Notes: a model not told the origin generated them from the sequence alone. A DNA stretch of 24,871 nt from Eubacterium sp. (GCA_029052085.1 JAIDJS010000219.1:1-24871), one strand, 5' to 3'. Shown: positions 14,488 to 22,877, counted from the first letter of the stretch. Program-made: numbers and translations.

Positions 14488-14516
14488 TTGACAGCGGCGC
14501 TGGGTTTTGGTATTAT
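14488..14516 (+). promoter_or_regulatory. Sigma-A promoter of nrdD-nrdG
   Basis: TTGACA (14488-14493), a 17-base spacer and TATTAT (14511-14516). The predicted leader is about 108 bases and contains the hairpins at 14533-14579. Confidence 0.85.
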
Positions 14517-14532
14517 GATAAAGCACAGCACA

Positions 14533-14579
14533 ACGCATGTTACCATTTTGTAACAACTGGATTATCAAGCAAAATGCGT
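14533..14579 (+). promoter_or_regulatory. Structured segment of the nrdD leader
   Basis: ACGCA (14533-14537) pairs with TGCGT (14575-14579) and encloses hairpin TGTTAC/GTAACA (14538-14543 with 14550-14555) plus an unpaired ACTGGATTATCAAGC stretch. It matches no riboswitch consensus I recognise and has no U-tract. Confidence 0.35.
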
Positions 14580-14630
14580 GAAATCGTTTGTATGTTATAT
14601 AAATAGTATAGAATACGGGGTATTAAGATT

Positions 14631-16808
14631 ATGAAAATCATTAAAAGAAACGGCTCAGAGGTAGATTTTGACTTAAATAAAATTGCTGTTGCCGTAACAA
14701 AAGCAAATGCAGCCTGTGAAAAAGAGGAGCTTTCCGCATCTCAGATTAAGGACATAGCAGAATATGTTGAATTCAAAATTCAGAAGGCAAACAGAGCGCT
14801 TTCGGTTGAAGAAATTCAGGATATCGTAGAAAACCAGATTATGGCTCAGGGCGCTTTTGAGGTTGCAAGAAGATATGTTAAATATCGTTATAACAGAACG
14901 CTTATCAGAAAAGCAAACACAACCGATAATCAGATTTTATCTCTTATTGAATGCAACAACGAAGAGGTTAAACAGGAAAATTCAAATAAAAACCCAACCG
15001 TAAACAGTGTTCAGCGAGATTATATGGCAGGCGAGGTTTCAAAGGACCTTACCAAACGTATTCTTTTACCTCCAGATATTGTTGAAGCACATGAAAACGG
15101 AATTATCCATTTCCATGACGCAGACTATTTTGCACAGCATATGCACAACTGCGATTTGGTTAATCTTGAGGATATGCTTCAGAACGGAACCGTTATCAGC
15201 GGAACAATGATTGAAAAGCCGCACAGCTTTTCAACAGCCTGCAATATCGCAACACAGATTATTGCGCAGATTGCTTCAAGCCAGTACGGCGGACAGAGCA
15301 TCAGCCTTTCCCATCTTGCACCATTCGTTGATTTAAGCCGTAACAAGTTCAAAAAGGATGTTCGCGCTGAATTTGAAGCTGCAGGCATTGAGCCGACAGA
15401 CGAGCAGGTTGATAAAATTACCGAGCTTCGTGTAAGAGATGAAATCAACCGCGGCGTTCAGATGATTCAGTATCAGGTTATTACGCTTATGACAACAAAC
15501 GGACAGGCTCCGTTCGTTACTGTATTTATGTATCTTGATGAGGTTCCTGAGGGACAGACAAGAGATGATCTTAAGCTTATTATTGAAGAGGTTCTGCGCC
15601 AGCGTATCAAGGGCGTAAAAAATGAAAGCGGCGTTTGGATTACACCTGCATTTCCTAAGCTTATCTATGTTCTTGATGAAGATAATGTTACCGAGGGTTC
15701 AAAATATTGGGATGTAACCTGCCTTGCTGCCGAATGTACGGCAAAAAGAATGGTTCCCGATTATATTTCAGCAAAGAAGATGAGAGAGCTTAAGGTTGAT
15801 AAAAACGGCAATTCAAATGTTTATACCTGTATGGGCTGCCGTTCCTTCCTTACCCCTTATGTTGACCCTAAAACAAACAAGCCTAAATATTACGGCAGAT
15901 TCAATCAGGGCGTTGTAACGCTTAATCTTGTTGACATTGCCTGCTCATCGGGCGGAGATATGACAAAGTTCTGGAATATATTTGACGAAAGACTTGAGCT
16001 TTGCTACCGCGCACTGATGTGCCGCCACAACAGATTGCTCGGCACTCCAAGCGACGTTGCTCCGATTCTTTGGCAGTACGGCGCACTTGCAAGACTTAAA
16101 AAGGGCGAAACCATTGATAAGCTTCTCTTCGGCGGCTATTCAACCATTTCTCTTGGATATGCAGGCCTTTACGAATGTGTTAAATATATGACAGGCAAGA
16201 GCCACACCGATGACGAAGCAAAGGACTTTGCACTTTCGGTTATGCAGAAAATGAACGATGCCTGCCAGACATGGAAAAAGCAGGAAAACATTGATTTCTC
16301 CGTATATGGTACACCGCTTGAGTCAACCACATACAAATTCTCTAAATGTCTTCAGAAGCGCTTCGGAAAAATTCCGGGCGTTACGGATAAGAATTATATT
16401 ACAAATAGCTATCATGTTCACGTTACCGAAGAAATTGACGCATTCAAGAAGCTTTCTTTTGAAGCTGAATTCCAGAAGCTTTCTCCCGGCGGCGCAATCA
16501 GTTATGTAGAGGTTCCGAATATGCAGGATAATATCCCTGCCGTATTAAGTGTTATGCAGTATATTTACGACCACATTATGTACGCTGAGCTTAATACAAA
16601 GAGCGACTACTGCCAGTGCTGCGGCTACAACGGCGAAATTCAGGTTGTTGACAACGGAGAGGGCAAGCTTGTTTGGAGATGCCCGAACTGCGGCAACGAG
16701 GACCAGGATAAAATGAATGTTGCACGCCGTACCTGCGGTTATATCGGAACACAGTTCTGGAACCAGGGCAGAACGCAGGAAATTAAAGAAAGAGTATTAC
16801 ATTTATAA
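14631..16808 (+). CDS. nrdD: Anaerobic ribonucleoside-triphosphate reductase (class III)
   Basis: A 725-aa oxygen-sensitive glycyl-radical enzyme that reduces ribonucleoside triphosphates to make DNA precursors. Residues 1-90 are an ATP-cone (MKIIKRNGSEVDFDLNKIAVAV) for allosteric control. The catalytic core includes SSQYGGQSIS and the active-site-type CMGCRSFLTPYVD. A C-terminal zinc site is formed by CQCCGYNG and CPNCG. The radical glycine is Gly703 in RRTCGYIGTQFWNQG. GGGG lies 10 bases before the ATG, a weak ribosome binding site. It is followed after 1 base by nrdG, its activase. Control by NrdR is suggested by the boxes upstream. Confidence 0.97.
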   Translation: MKIIKRNGSEVDFDLNKIAVAVTKANAACEKEELSASQIKDIAEYVEFKIQKANRALSVEEIQDIVENQIMAQGAFEVARRYVKYRYNRTLIRKANTTDNQILSLIECNNEEVKQENSNKNPTVNSVQRDYMAGEVSKDLTKRILLPPDIVEAHENGIIHFHDADYFAQHMHNCDLVNLEDMLQNGTVISGTMIEKPHSFSTACNIATQIIAQIASSQYGGQSISLSHLAPFVDLSRNKFKKDVRAEFEAAGIEPTDEQVDKITELRVRDEINRGVQMIQYQVITLMTTNGQAPFVTVFMYLDEVPEGQTRDDLKLIIEEVLRQRIKGVKNESGVWITPAFPKLIYVLDEDNVTEGSKYWDVTCLAAECTAKRMVPDYISAKKMRELKVDKNGNSNVYTCMGCRSFLTPYVDPKTNKPKYYGRFNQGVVTLNLVDIACSSGGDMTKFWNIFDERLELCYRALMCRHNRLLGTPSDVAPILWQYGALARLKKGETIDKLLFGGYSTISLGYAGLYECVKYMTGKSHTDDEAKDFALSVMQKMNDACQTWKKQENIDFSVYGTPLESTTYKFSKCLQKRFGKIPGVTDKNYITNSYHVHVTEEIDAFKKLSFEAEFQKLSPGGAISYVEVPNMQDNIPAVLSVMQYIYDHIMYAELNTKSDYCQCCGYNGEIQVVDNGEGKLVWRCPNCGNEDQDKMNVARRTCGYIGTQFWNQGRTQEIKERVLHL

Positions 16809-16809
16809 T

Positions 16810-17334
16810 ATGAATGTTGCAGAAATAAAAACAAACGATATTGCAAACGGAGAGGGCGTTCGTACCTCTCTTTTTGTATCGGGCTGCCGCCACTGCTGCC
16901 CTGATTGCTTCAATTCCATGGCATGGGATTTTCAATACGGAAAACCGTTTACAGAGGAAACAGAAGAGGAAATCCTTTCTTCTGTTGATTACCCGTGGAT
17001 TGCCGGCTTATCCATTCTTGGCGGAGAGCCGTTTGAGCCTGAAAATCAGGAAACGCTCTTAAAACTTGTGCGTGATTTCAGAAAGAGATATCCCGGCAAA
17101 ACAATCTGGTGCTACAGCGGCTTTACGATTGAGGAAATCACGGGAGAAATCCCGTCCCGCGCCAAAACGGACATTTCCTTTCAGCTTTTAAAGGAAATAG
17201 ATATTCTTGTTGACGGAAGATTTGAAAAGGAAAAAAAGAACATCATGCTTAAATTCCGCGGTTCTGAAAACCAAAGAGTTATTGATGTTCAGAAAACACT
17301 GAAGGAAAAGGAAATTATTTTGTATCTTAATTAA
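16810..17334 (+). CDS. nrdG: Anaerobic ribonucleotide reductase activating protein
   Basis: A 174-aa radical SAM enzyme that puts the glycyl radical on NrdD, using a [4Fe-4S] cluster and SAM. The CxxxCxxC cluster motif is Cys26, Cys30 and Cys33 in SGCRHCCPDCFN. LGGEPFEPEN carries the SAM-contacting GGE motif. The start ATG at 16810 follows the nrdD stop by one base, so translation is probably coupled; upstream in-frame starts lie inside nrdD. A terminator follows at 17382. Length is typical for NrdG. Confidence 0.96.
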   Translation: MNVAEIKTNDIANGEGVRTSLFVSGCRHCCPDCFNSMAWDFQYGKPFTEETEEEILSSVDYPWIAGLSILGGEPFEPENQETLLKLVRDFRKRYPGKTIWCYSGFTIEEITGEIPSRAKTDISFQLLKEIDILVDGRFEKEKKNIMLKFRGSENQRVIDVQKTLKEKEIILYLN

Positions 17335-17381
17335 ATCTTTATTTTTTCTTTAGCAGATTTCATATATAAAGCATTAAAATT

Positions 17382-17411
17382 AAGCACATAGATTTCTCTA
17401 TGTGCTTTTAT
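17382..17411 (+). terminator. Intrinsic terminator of nrdD-nrdG
   Basis: AAGCACATAGA (17382-17392) and TCTATGTGCTT (17397-17407) form an 11-bp stem with TTTC loop, followed by a short T run. Confidence 0.85.
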
Positions 17412-17490
17412 CATTATAAAGCCTTTATTCTGCCCTAAAAAATATTGGTGCAAAGCATTCGGAGGAATTTCTGAAAGGAGATTGTTAAAG

Positions 17491-18273
17491 ATGAAAAGAA
17501 AAACATCAGGATTTATAACAATAGCAGCAATTCTAATCATCATTGCTGCCGCCTTTATATTATTCAAACCGTCAGATTCCAATGAAGTATTTACATCTCA
17601 AACAGCCAAAGAGGCTGTAAGCAAATACGCTGAAAAGAATGGTATAGATTACAATGAATACCCTGAAAATCTGATTGCACTGTTAAGCAGAAACAGCGAA
17701 ACAAAGGATTTTGTGCTTTCCTACCCCAAAGAACACAAAAAAGAGCATCGGGTTGATATGAGCGAATATAAAAACAGCACATCCGTACCTTTGTTTATGC
17801 AATGGGACAAGCGATGGGGATATATAAAATACAGCGGCGATATTGCAGGACTAACGGGATGCGGCCCTGTCTGCCTGTCAATGGCAGCATACCATTTAAC
17901 GAAAGATGAGGATATGTCGCCGGATAAAATCATTGAATTTGCAAAGAAAAACGGGTATGCTTTAAACGGATTTACAGACAAAGGCTCATCATGGGCTCTG
18001 ATAAGCGAGGGCGGCGAAAAGCTTGGGCTTGATGTTACGGAGCTTCCGCTTGATGAAAACAGGATTATAAAAAATCTTGAGGTTGGAAATCCGATTATCT
18101 GCTCTATGGGCCCCGGAGATTTTACAACAACAGGCCATTTTATTGTTCTTGTTGGATATGAAAACGGAAAAATCAGAGTTAATGACCCAAACAGCATTAA
18201 AAATTCCGAAAAAGAATGGACATATGAAGGCATTAAAGACCAGATTAAAAACCTATGGGCAATTCGTAATTAA
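17491..18273 (+). CDS. Membrane-anchored C39-like cysteine peptidase domain protein
   Basis: A 260-aa protein with an N-terminal membrane anchor or uncleaved signal (residues 8-25, ITIAAILIIIAAAFILF) and an extracellular papain-like domain of the Peptidase_C39_2 (YvpB-like) type. The domain starts with VPLFMQWDKRWGY. The catalytic Cys is Cys124 in GLTGCGPVCLSMA, and His216 (TTGHFIVLVGY) and Asp232 (VNDPNS) complete the triad. Unlike true C39 bacteriocin processors it has no ABC transporter domain. AAAGGAG lies 10 bases before the ATG. It stands alone between two terminators. The substrate is unknown; a role in cell-surface protein or peptide cleavage is inferred. Confidence 0.85.
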   Translation: MKRKTSGFITIAAILIIIAAAFILFKPSDSNEVFTSQTAKEAVSKYAEKNGIDYNEYPENLIALLSRNSETKDFVLSYPKEHKKEHRVDMSEYKNSTSVPLFMQWDKRWGYIKYSGDIAGLTGCGPVCLSMAAYHLTKDEDMSPDKIIEFAKKNGYALNGFTDKGSSWALISEGGEKLGLDVTELPLDENRIIKNLEVGNPIICSMGPGDFTTTGHFIVLVGYENGKIRVNDPNSIKNSEKEWTYEGIKDQIKNLWAIRN

Positions 18274-18286
18274 ATGTATAGACAAT

Positions 18287-18325
18287 AAAAAGCGTTGGTA
18301 AGGGACACCCTGCCAGCGCTTTTTT
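18287..18325. terminator. Terminator shared by the C39-like gene and HTH copy 2
   Basis: AAAAGCGTTGG (18287-18297) pairs with CCAGCGCTTTT (18313-18323) with one wobble. The loop holds GGGACACCCTG, as in the terminator at 4321. Relative to the terminator of module copy 1, it looks like the same stem with an extra loop segment. Confidence 0.82.
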
Positions 18326-18327
18326 GT

Positions 18328-18627
18328 TTAGGAAATTTTTTTAACTATATCGTTATACAATTCGATAAACATTTCTGTTGTAGTTTTTTTACTCATTTTT
18401 ATAAATTCTTCCAATGAAATATCATCAGAAACAAAAGCATCCATAGGTATATCCATTATTAATGAAAACTCATACAAAGCCAGTAAGGACGGCAAAGATA
18501 TGCCCTTTTCATATTTAGCAAGCGTGCCTGGTGCAACGGATAGCAGCTTTGCCATTTCTTTTTTGGAAAAGCCAAGCAAAGCTCTGCAATAAGCCATTTT
18601 TTCTCCTATTAAAGTAAGTACGGTCAT
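18328..18627 (-). CDS. Small XRE-type helix-turn-helix protein, module copy 2
   Basis: A 99-aa paralogue of the protein at 11462, of the same length with no gaps in alignment and about two thirds identical. XRE-type domain: LIGEKMAYCRALLGFSKKEMAKLL, then VAPGTLAKYEKGISLPS and LALYEFSLIMDIPMDAF. The C-terminal segment SDDISLEEFIKMSKKTTTEMFIEL is the best-conserved part between the copies. The DNA-contacting positions around SVAPGTLA differ from copy 1 (DVSVSTLS), so operators may differ. GAGGAG lies 6 bases before the ATG at 18627; a long in-frame upstream extension crosses the RNA element and is not coding. It sits behind the terminator of its own structured RNA. Confidence 0.85.
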   Translation of the reverse strand: MTVLTLIGEKMAYCRALLGFSKKEMAKLLSVAPGTLAKYEKGISLPSLLALYEFSLIMDIPMDAFVSDDISLEEFIKMSKKTTTEMFIELYNDIVKKIS

Positions 18628-18639
18628 CGTTTTCTCCTC

Positions 18640-18806
18640 AAAATAAAAAATGCGCAGCCGAAGCTGCGCCAAAAACGCAACTCCATGCTGCGAAACATAA
18701 AAACAGATACATTGGAGAACCATCGTATGAGTTATAAGAGTATGCGTTTTTAACAAATCAAAACTCATACCCTAGTTTCTCCAAATATTTGGTTTTTATG
18801 TTTCGC
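18640..18806 (-). ncRNA. Candidate structured RNA, module copy 2
   Basis: About 167 nt, beginning at 18806 and reading on the minus strand. The outer stem GCGAAACATAAAAAC pairs with its complement (18792-18806 with 18690-18704, 15 bp). Inside are an 8-bp stem (18712-18719 with 18777-18784) and a 9-bp stem GTATGAGTT/AACTCATAC (18725-18733 with 18762-18770). The 28-base apical loop contains AAAAACGCATACTC (18738-18751), complementary with one bulge to GAGTTGCGTTTTT (18671-18683) before the terminator. The terminator is GCGCAGC-TTCG-GCTGCGC (18652-18669). Stems differ in sequence from copy 1, while the last 40 bases are identical. Confidence 0.75.
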
Positions 18807-18812
18807 AACAAT

Positions 18813-18841
18813 ATTTTAGCATATTGAAAATAAAAGGTCAA
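18813..18841 (-). promoter_or_regulatory. Promoter of RNA-HTH module copy 2
   Basis: TTGACC (18836-18841), 17 bases and TAAAAT (18813-18818) on the minus strand. The spacer TTTTATTTTCAATATGC is nearly that of copy 1. The expected start is 18806, the first base of the outer RNA stem, exactly as in copy 1. Confidence 0.85.
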
Positions 18842-18870
18842 CAAAAAACGGGGCGGATAGTATCCGCCCC
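18842..18870 (-). terminator. Intrinsic terminator of gpmI
   Basis: GGGGCGGATA and TATCCGCCCC form a near-perfect palindrome (18850-18870). On the minus strand a T run follows (18843-18848), which runs straight into the TTGACC of module copy 2. The palindrome also resembles short dispersed repeats seen in Clostridia. Confidence 0.8.
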
Positions 18871-18920
18871 TACGATTTTTTCTTTTTTAATATACTTCCT
18901 CATCAGAGGGAAGTCTTAAT

Positions 18921-20447
18921 TTATTTAATAATGCTTTCGCCGTTCATTTCCTTTGGCTGAGGAAGTCCCATAACCTTAAGCATTGTAGGCGCAATATCGC
19001 AAAGCTTACCACCCTCGCGAACCTGGCAGGGATAATTGACAATGATGAAAGGAACAGGATTTGTTGTATGCGCAGTAAAAGGCTCTCCGTTTTCATCAAG
19101 CATTTTATCTGCATTACCATGATCGGCTGTTACGAAAAGAACACCATCCATTTCCTTAACGGCTTCAACAAGAGAACCAACACAATCATCAACTGTTTCA
19201 ACTGCTTTAACAGCGGCAGGGATAATTCCTGTATGACCAACCATATCGCAGTTTGCAAAATTCACGATAACGGCATCATATTTACCGCTTCTTACTGCTT
19301 CATTCAGCTTTTCGGAAACCTCAGGAGCGCTCATTTCAGGCATCAAATCAAAGGTTGAAATTTTAGGACTGTCAACAAGAATTCTGTCCTCGCCCTCATA
19401 CTGCTTTTCCTCGCCGCCGTTGAAGAAGAAGGTTACGTGAGCATATTTCTGCGTTTCAGCAATACGAAGCTGTGTTTTGCCATTCGCTGAAAGATATTCG
19501 CCAAGCGTATTTGTTAACGCTTCAGGACCGAAAGCAACCTCAACATTCGGCATTTCCGCATCATACTGTGTCATACAAACATAATTGAGTGGGAAGAAGC
19601 CATTTTTTCTTTCAAAGCCTGTAAAATCAGCATCAACGAATGTTCTTGTAATCTCTCTTGCACGATCGGGGCGGAAATTGAAGAATATCACACTATCATT
19701 TGCTTTAACTCTGCCGTCTGTGCCGATAACTGTCGGAAGCACAAACTCATCCGTTAAATGCTTGCCGTCTTCATCAATCGTATCATAGGATTCCTTAACT
19801 GCTTTAACTGCGTCATCAGCCTGAATACCCTCGCCGTAAACGATAGCTGCATAAGCCTTTTCAACACGATCCCAGATATTATCACGGTCCATTGCATAAA
19901 ATCTGCCCATAACAGAAGCAATTTTACCAACGCCGATTTCTTTCATTTTTGCTTCAAGCTCTTCAAGATAATCAACAGCTGAGGACGGCGGAACATCTCG
20001 TCCGTCAAGAAGTGCATGAACATAAACATTCTCAACACCGTTTTTCTTTGCCATTTCAAGAAGCGCATAAAGATGCTCTGTATGACTGTGAACACCACCG
20101 GGAGATACAAGACCGATAAGATGAAGCGCCTTGTCCTTTGCATTTTCCATAGCACCGCAAAGAGCCGGATTTTCATAAGCCTCTCCGTCTGCAAAGGCTT
20201 TTGTTATACGGGTTAACGGCTGATAAACCACTCTGCCTGCGCCCATATTTGTATGACCAACCTCACTGTTTCCCATCTGACCGTCAGGAAGACCGACATC
20301 CATACCTGAAGCGCCGATATAGGTCATAGGGCATTCTGCCATAAGCTTGTCAAGATTAGGTGTTTCTGCCATAGAGATAGCATTGCCGTAATCGCTGTCG
20401 TTTTTACCGAAGCCATCCATTATACATAAAACAACTGGTTTTTTCAT
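18921..20447 (-). CDS. gpmI: 2,3-bisphosphoglycerate-independent phosphoglycerate mutase
   Basis: A 508-aa, two-metal (Mn) enzyme of the alkaline-phosphatase superfamily that interconverts 3- and 2-phosphoglycerate in glycolysis. The N-terminal CIMDGFG holds metal-ligand Asp11, and the phosphorylated nucleophile is Ser61 in GQMGNSEVGHTNMGAGR. Other metal sites are in NFANCDMVGHTG and FVTADHGNADKM. VHSHTEHL and HALLDGRDVPP belong to the transferase domain. GGAGG lies about 10 bases before the ATG at 20447. It follows tpiA but has a terminator between, so it is probably expressed partly from its own signal. Length is normal. Confidence 0.97.
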   Translation of the reverse strand: MKKPVVLCIMDGFGKNDSDYGNAISMAETPNLDKLMAECPMTYIGASGMDVGLPDGQMGNSEVGHTNMGAGRVVYQPLTRITKAFADGEAYENPALCGAMENAKDKALHLIGLVSPGGVHSHTEHLYALLEMAKKNGVENVYVHALLDGRDVPPSSAVDYLEELEAKMKEIGVGKIASVMGRFYAMDRDNIWDRVEKAYAAIVYGEGIQADDAVKAVKESYDTIDEDGKHLTDEFVLPTVIGTDGRVKANDSVIFFNFRPDRAREITRTFVDADFTGFERKNGFFPLNYVCMTQYDAEMPNVEVAFGPEALTNTLGEYLSANGKTQLRIAETQKYAHVTFFFNGGEEKQYEGEDRILVDSPKISTFDLMPEMSAPEVSEKLNEAVRSGKYDAVIVNFANCDMVGHTGIIPAAVKAVETVDDCVGSLVEAVKEMDGVLFVTADHGNADKMLDENGEPFTAHTTNPVPFIIVNYPCQVREGGKLCDIAPTMLKVMGLPQPKEMNGESIIK

Positions 20448-20471
20448 AAAGTATCTTTCCTCCGAAAATTT

Positions 20472-20507
20472 TTAAAAAAGTCCTCTTGCTTTTCGGACAA
20501 GAGGACT
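20472..20507 (-). terminator. Intrinsic terminator between tpiA and gpmI
   Basis: AGTCCTCTTG and CAAGAGGACT (20479-20488 with 20498-20507) form a 10-bp stem; on the minus strand a run of T follows. It may attenuate rather than stop gpmI transcription, since no clear gpmI promoter was found after it. Confidence 0.82.
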
Positions 20508-20519
20508 GATTTGTTTTAA

Positions 20520-21287
20520 TTATTTGCTTGCTGCCTTAACAATGATTGAAAAGTCCTCTGCCTTAAGAGAAGCACCGCCGATAAGACCGCCGTCTACATT
20601 CTCTTTTGAAAGAAGCTCATCCGCATTCTTTGCATTCATTGAGCCGCCGTACTGAACAACAAAAGCATCAGCAGCAGCCTGTCCGTAAAGCTCTGCAATA
20701 ACGGAACGGATATAGCCGTTAACCTCATCAGCCTGATCAGCTGTTGCTGTTTTGCCTGTACCGATAGCCCAAACAGGCTCATAAGCAATGATTACATTCT
20801 TAAGTTCTTCCTCAGTTACACCCTGAAGTGCAATCTTTGTCTGAAGACCAACAACCTCAAAGGTTACACCCTGTTCTCTTTCAGCAAGAACCTCGCCTAC
20901 ACAAAGAATAACCTTAAGACCGTTATCAAGAGCAGCACGAACTCTCTTATTAACGGTTTCATCTGTTTCGCCGAAATACTGACGACGCTCTGAATGGCCG
21001 ATAATTACATATGGAACGCCCATTGCCTTAAGCATAGGAGCAGAAACCTCAGCAGTAAAAGCACCGCTTTCAGCCCAGTGGCAGTTTTCAGCACCAACCA
21101 TAATGTTTGAACCTGCTGTTGCATCAAGCGCAGCCTGAAGATCAACAAAAGGAGCACAGATAACAACATCGCAGTCTGCATCGGCAACAAGCGGCTTCAT
21201 TTCATTAAGAAGAGCTGTTGTTTCAGCAGGTGTATTATTCATTTTCCAGTTACCTGCGATAACTGCTTTACGAAGATTTTTATTCAT
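20520..21287 (-). CDS. tpiA: Triose-phosphate isomerase
   Basis: A 255-aa TIM-barrel enzyme that interconverts dihydroxyacetone phosphate and glyceraldehyde 3-phosphate. Lys15 is in AGNWKMN, the catalytic His98 in IIGHSERR and the catalytic Glu in AYEPVWAIGTGKTA, followed by the mobile loop; phosphate-binding YGGSMN is near the end. The ATG at 21287 is chosen because AGAGG lies 8 bases upstream; the upstream in-frame start at 21308 lacks one. It follows pgk, with the repeat pair at 21322-21423 between them. Confidence 0.97.
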   Translation of the reverse strand: MNKNLRKAVIAGNWKMNNTPAETTALLNEMKPLVADADCDVVICAPFVDLQAALDATAGSNIMVGAENCHWAESGAFTAEVSAPMLKAMGVPYVIIGHSERRQYFGETDETVNKRVRAALDNGLKVILCVGEVLAEREQGVTFEVVGLQTKIALQGVTEEELKNVIIAYEPVWAIGTGKTATADQADEVNGYIRSVIAELYGQAAADAFVVQYGGSMNAKNADELLSKENVDGGLIGGASLKAEDFSIIVKAASK

Positions 21288-21321
21288 AACATAAACCTCT
21301 AATATCAATTTTTATTTTAAA

Positions 21322-21423
21322 CTGCCTCCCTTATTAAAGAGAGGTGGCAACCGTAAGGTTGACGGAGGGATTCATATCAAAATCCACCCACCGCATGCAA
21401 TCCCCTCCTTTAACAAGGGAGGA
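21322..21423. repeat. Gene-less inverted pair of the DUF559-associated repeat (arms D and E)
   Basis: Arm D (21322-21371) reads on the minus strand AATCCCTCC, hairpin CAACC-TTAC-GGTTG, then CCTCTCTTTAATAAGGGAGG. Arm E (21380-21423) is inverted to it and more degenerate: AATCC, a GCATGC-containing segment, then CCTCCTTTAACAAGGGAGG. Only about 8 bases separate them, where the element at 7692 holds the DUF559 gene. The GGAGGGATTCATAT edge is identical to that at 7731-7742. It lies between pgk and tpiA. Confidence 0.8.
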
Positions 21424-21442
21424 CACAGAAGTAAAATTTTAA

Positions 21443-22642
21443 TTAGTCTTTATCATTAAGAGCAACGATACCCGGAAGCTCTTTGCCCTCAAGGAATTCA
21501 AGAGAAGCACCGCCGCCTGTTGAGATATGGCTCATTTTATCACTGTAGCCAAGCTTTGTAACAGCAGCAACTGAATCGCCGCCGCCAACAATTGAGATAG
21601 CACCTGAATCTGCAACTGCATTTGCAACTGCGATTGTACCTGCAGCAAAGTTATCCCATTCTGAAACACCCATCGGACCATTCCAGATAATTGTACCTGC
21701 ACCCTTGATTGCGTTTGTGAACAATTCCTGTGTTTTAGGACCGATATCAAGACCCATCCAGCCATCAGGGATTTTATCACTGTCTACAACCATAGCCTCT
21801 GTATTTTCATCATATTCCTTACCAACCTTGTTATCAACAGGAATAAGGAACTTAACGCCTTTAGCCTCAGCATCCTTCATCATCTGGCCGGCATTTTCAA
21901 CCTGCTCCTCTTCAAGAAGGGATGTGCCGATTTCATAGCCGAGTGATTTCATAAAGGTATAAGCCATACCGCCGCCGATAATAAGCGTATCGCATTTATC
22001 AAGAAGATTTGTAATTACGCCGATTTTATCAGAAACCTTTGCACCGCCGAGAATTGCAACAAGCGGACGCTTAGGATCTGCAAGAGCACCGCCCATGAAT
22101 TCAATTTCCTTCTGAATAAGATAACCGCATACAGCAGGAAGGAAAGCAGCAACACCTGTTGTTGAACAATGCGCTCTGTGCGCTGTACCGAAAGCATCAT
22201 TTACAAAGATATCAGCAAGAGAAGCAAGCTCTTTTGAGAAATTCTCTTCGTTCTTTGTTTCTTCTTTTCTGTAGCGAACATTTTCAAGAAGCATAACATC
22301 GCCGTCTTCGAGAGCTGCAGCCATAGCCTTTGCATTTTCGCCTACAACATTTTCATCCTCGGCAAGCTTTACTTCCTTGCCAAGATACTCTGAAAGTCTT
22401 GCAGCAACAGGAGCAAGGCTGAATTCAGGCTTGTACTCGCCCTTAGGTCTGCCAAGATGTGAACAAAGAATAACCTTTGCGCCGTTTTCAACAAGATACT
22501 TGATTGTCGGAAGAGCAGCAACGATTCTTTTATCGTTTGTGATTTCGCCATCCTTAAGCGGAACATTGAAATCGCAGCGAGCAAGAACCTTTTTGCACTT
22601 TACATCGATATCTTCGATTGTCTTTTTATTTAATGCGTTCAT
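21443..22642 (-). CDS. pgk: Phosphoglycerate kinase
   Basis: A 399-aa two-domain kinase that makes ATP from 1,3-bisphosphoglycerate. The N domain has [17 protein letters not shown] and [14 protein letters not shown] (substrate site). The C domain has the nucleotide-binding [30 protein letters not shown] and GGGDSVAAV, with [17 protein letters not shown] near the end. GAGAGG lies 7 bases before the ATG at 22642. It is the first gene of the minus-strand glycolytic group pgk-tpiA-gpmI. GAPDH and enolase are not in the window. Length is normal. Confidence 0.98.
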   Translation of the reverse strand: MNALNKKTIEDIDVKCKKVLARCDFNVPLKDGEITNDKRIVAALPTIKYLVENGAKVILCSHLGRPKGEYKPEFSLAPVAARLSEYLGKEVKLAEDENVVGENAKAMAAALEDGDVMLLENVRYRKEETKNEENFSKELASLADIFVNDAFGTAHRAHCSTTGVAAFLPAVCGYLIQKEIEFMGGALADPKRPLVAILGGAKVSDKIGVITNLLDKCDTLIIGGGMAYTFMKSLGYEIGTSLLEEEQVENAGQMMKDAEAKGVKFLIPVDNKVGKEYDENTEAMVVDSDKIPDGWMGLDIGPKTQELFTNAIKGAGTIIWNGPMGVSEWDNFAAGTIAVANAVADSGAISIVGGGDSVAAVTKLGYSDKMSHISTGGGASLEFLEGKELPGIVALNDKD

Positions 22643-22692
22643 TGTAATACCTCTCTTAATTAAAATTAGTATTTAAAATTTTTACGATAAAT

Positions 22693-22721
22693 ATTATATT
22701 ATATACGCTCTTCAAAATCAA
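22693..22721 (-). promoter_or_regulatory. Sigma-A promoter of pgk
   Basis: On the minus strand, TTGATT (22716-22721), a 17-base spacer and TATAAT (22693-22698), about 45 bases before the pgk start. Confidence 0.8.
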
Positions 22722-22811
22722 TATATATTTTTCCTTATACTGTTAATTTTTTGACAAAGTTATGAAGACTCTGTCTGAAATGCAAATTTATTACAAAATA
22801 GTTAAAAAATA

Positions 22812-22841
22812 TTGACAAATGCAACGTTATAATGTTACTAT
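22812..22841 (+). promoter_or_regulatory. Promoter of the glucosaminidase gene
   Basis: TTGACA (22812-22817), an 18-base spacer and TACTAT (22836-22841). A TATAAT also lies within the spacer but only 10 bases from the -35. Confidence 0.6.
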
Positions 22842-22877
22842 TAATAATGTTTATATATTGTAATAAAGGAGAGAGAA

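Noticed and set aside
16806..16812. Frameshift between nrdD and nrdG
   Set aside because: Both proteins have complete ends (glycyl-radical C terminus, radical SAM N terminus); the 1-base gap is ordinary operon spacing.
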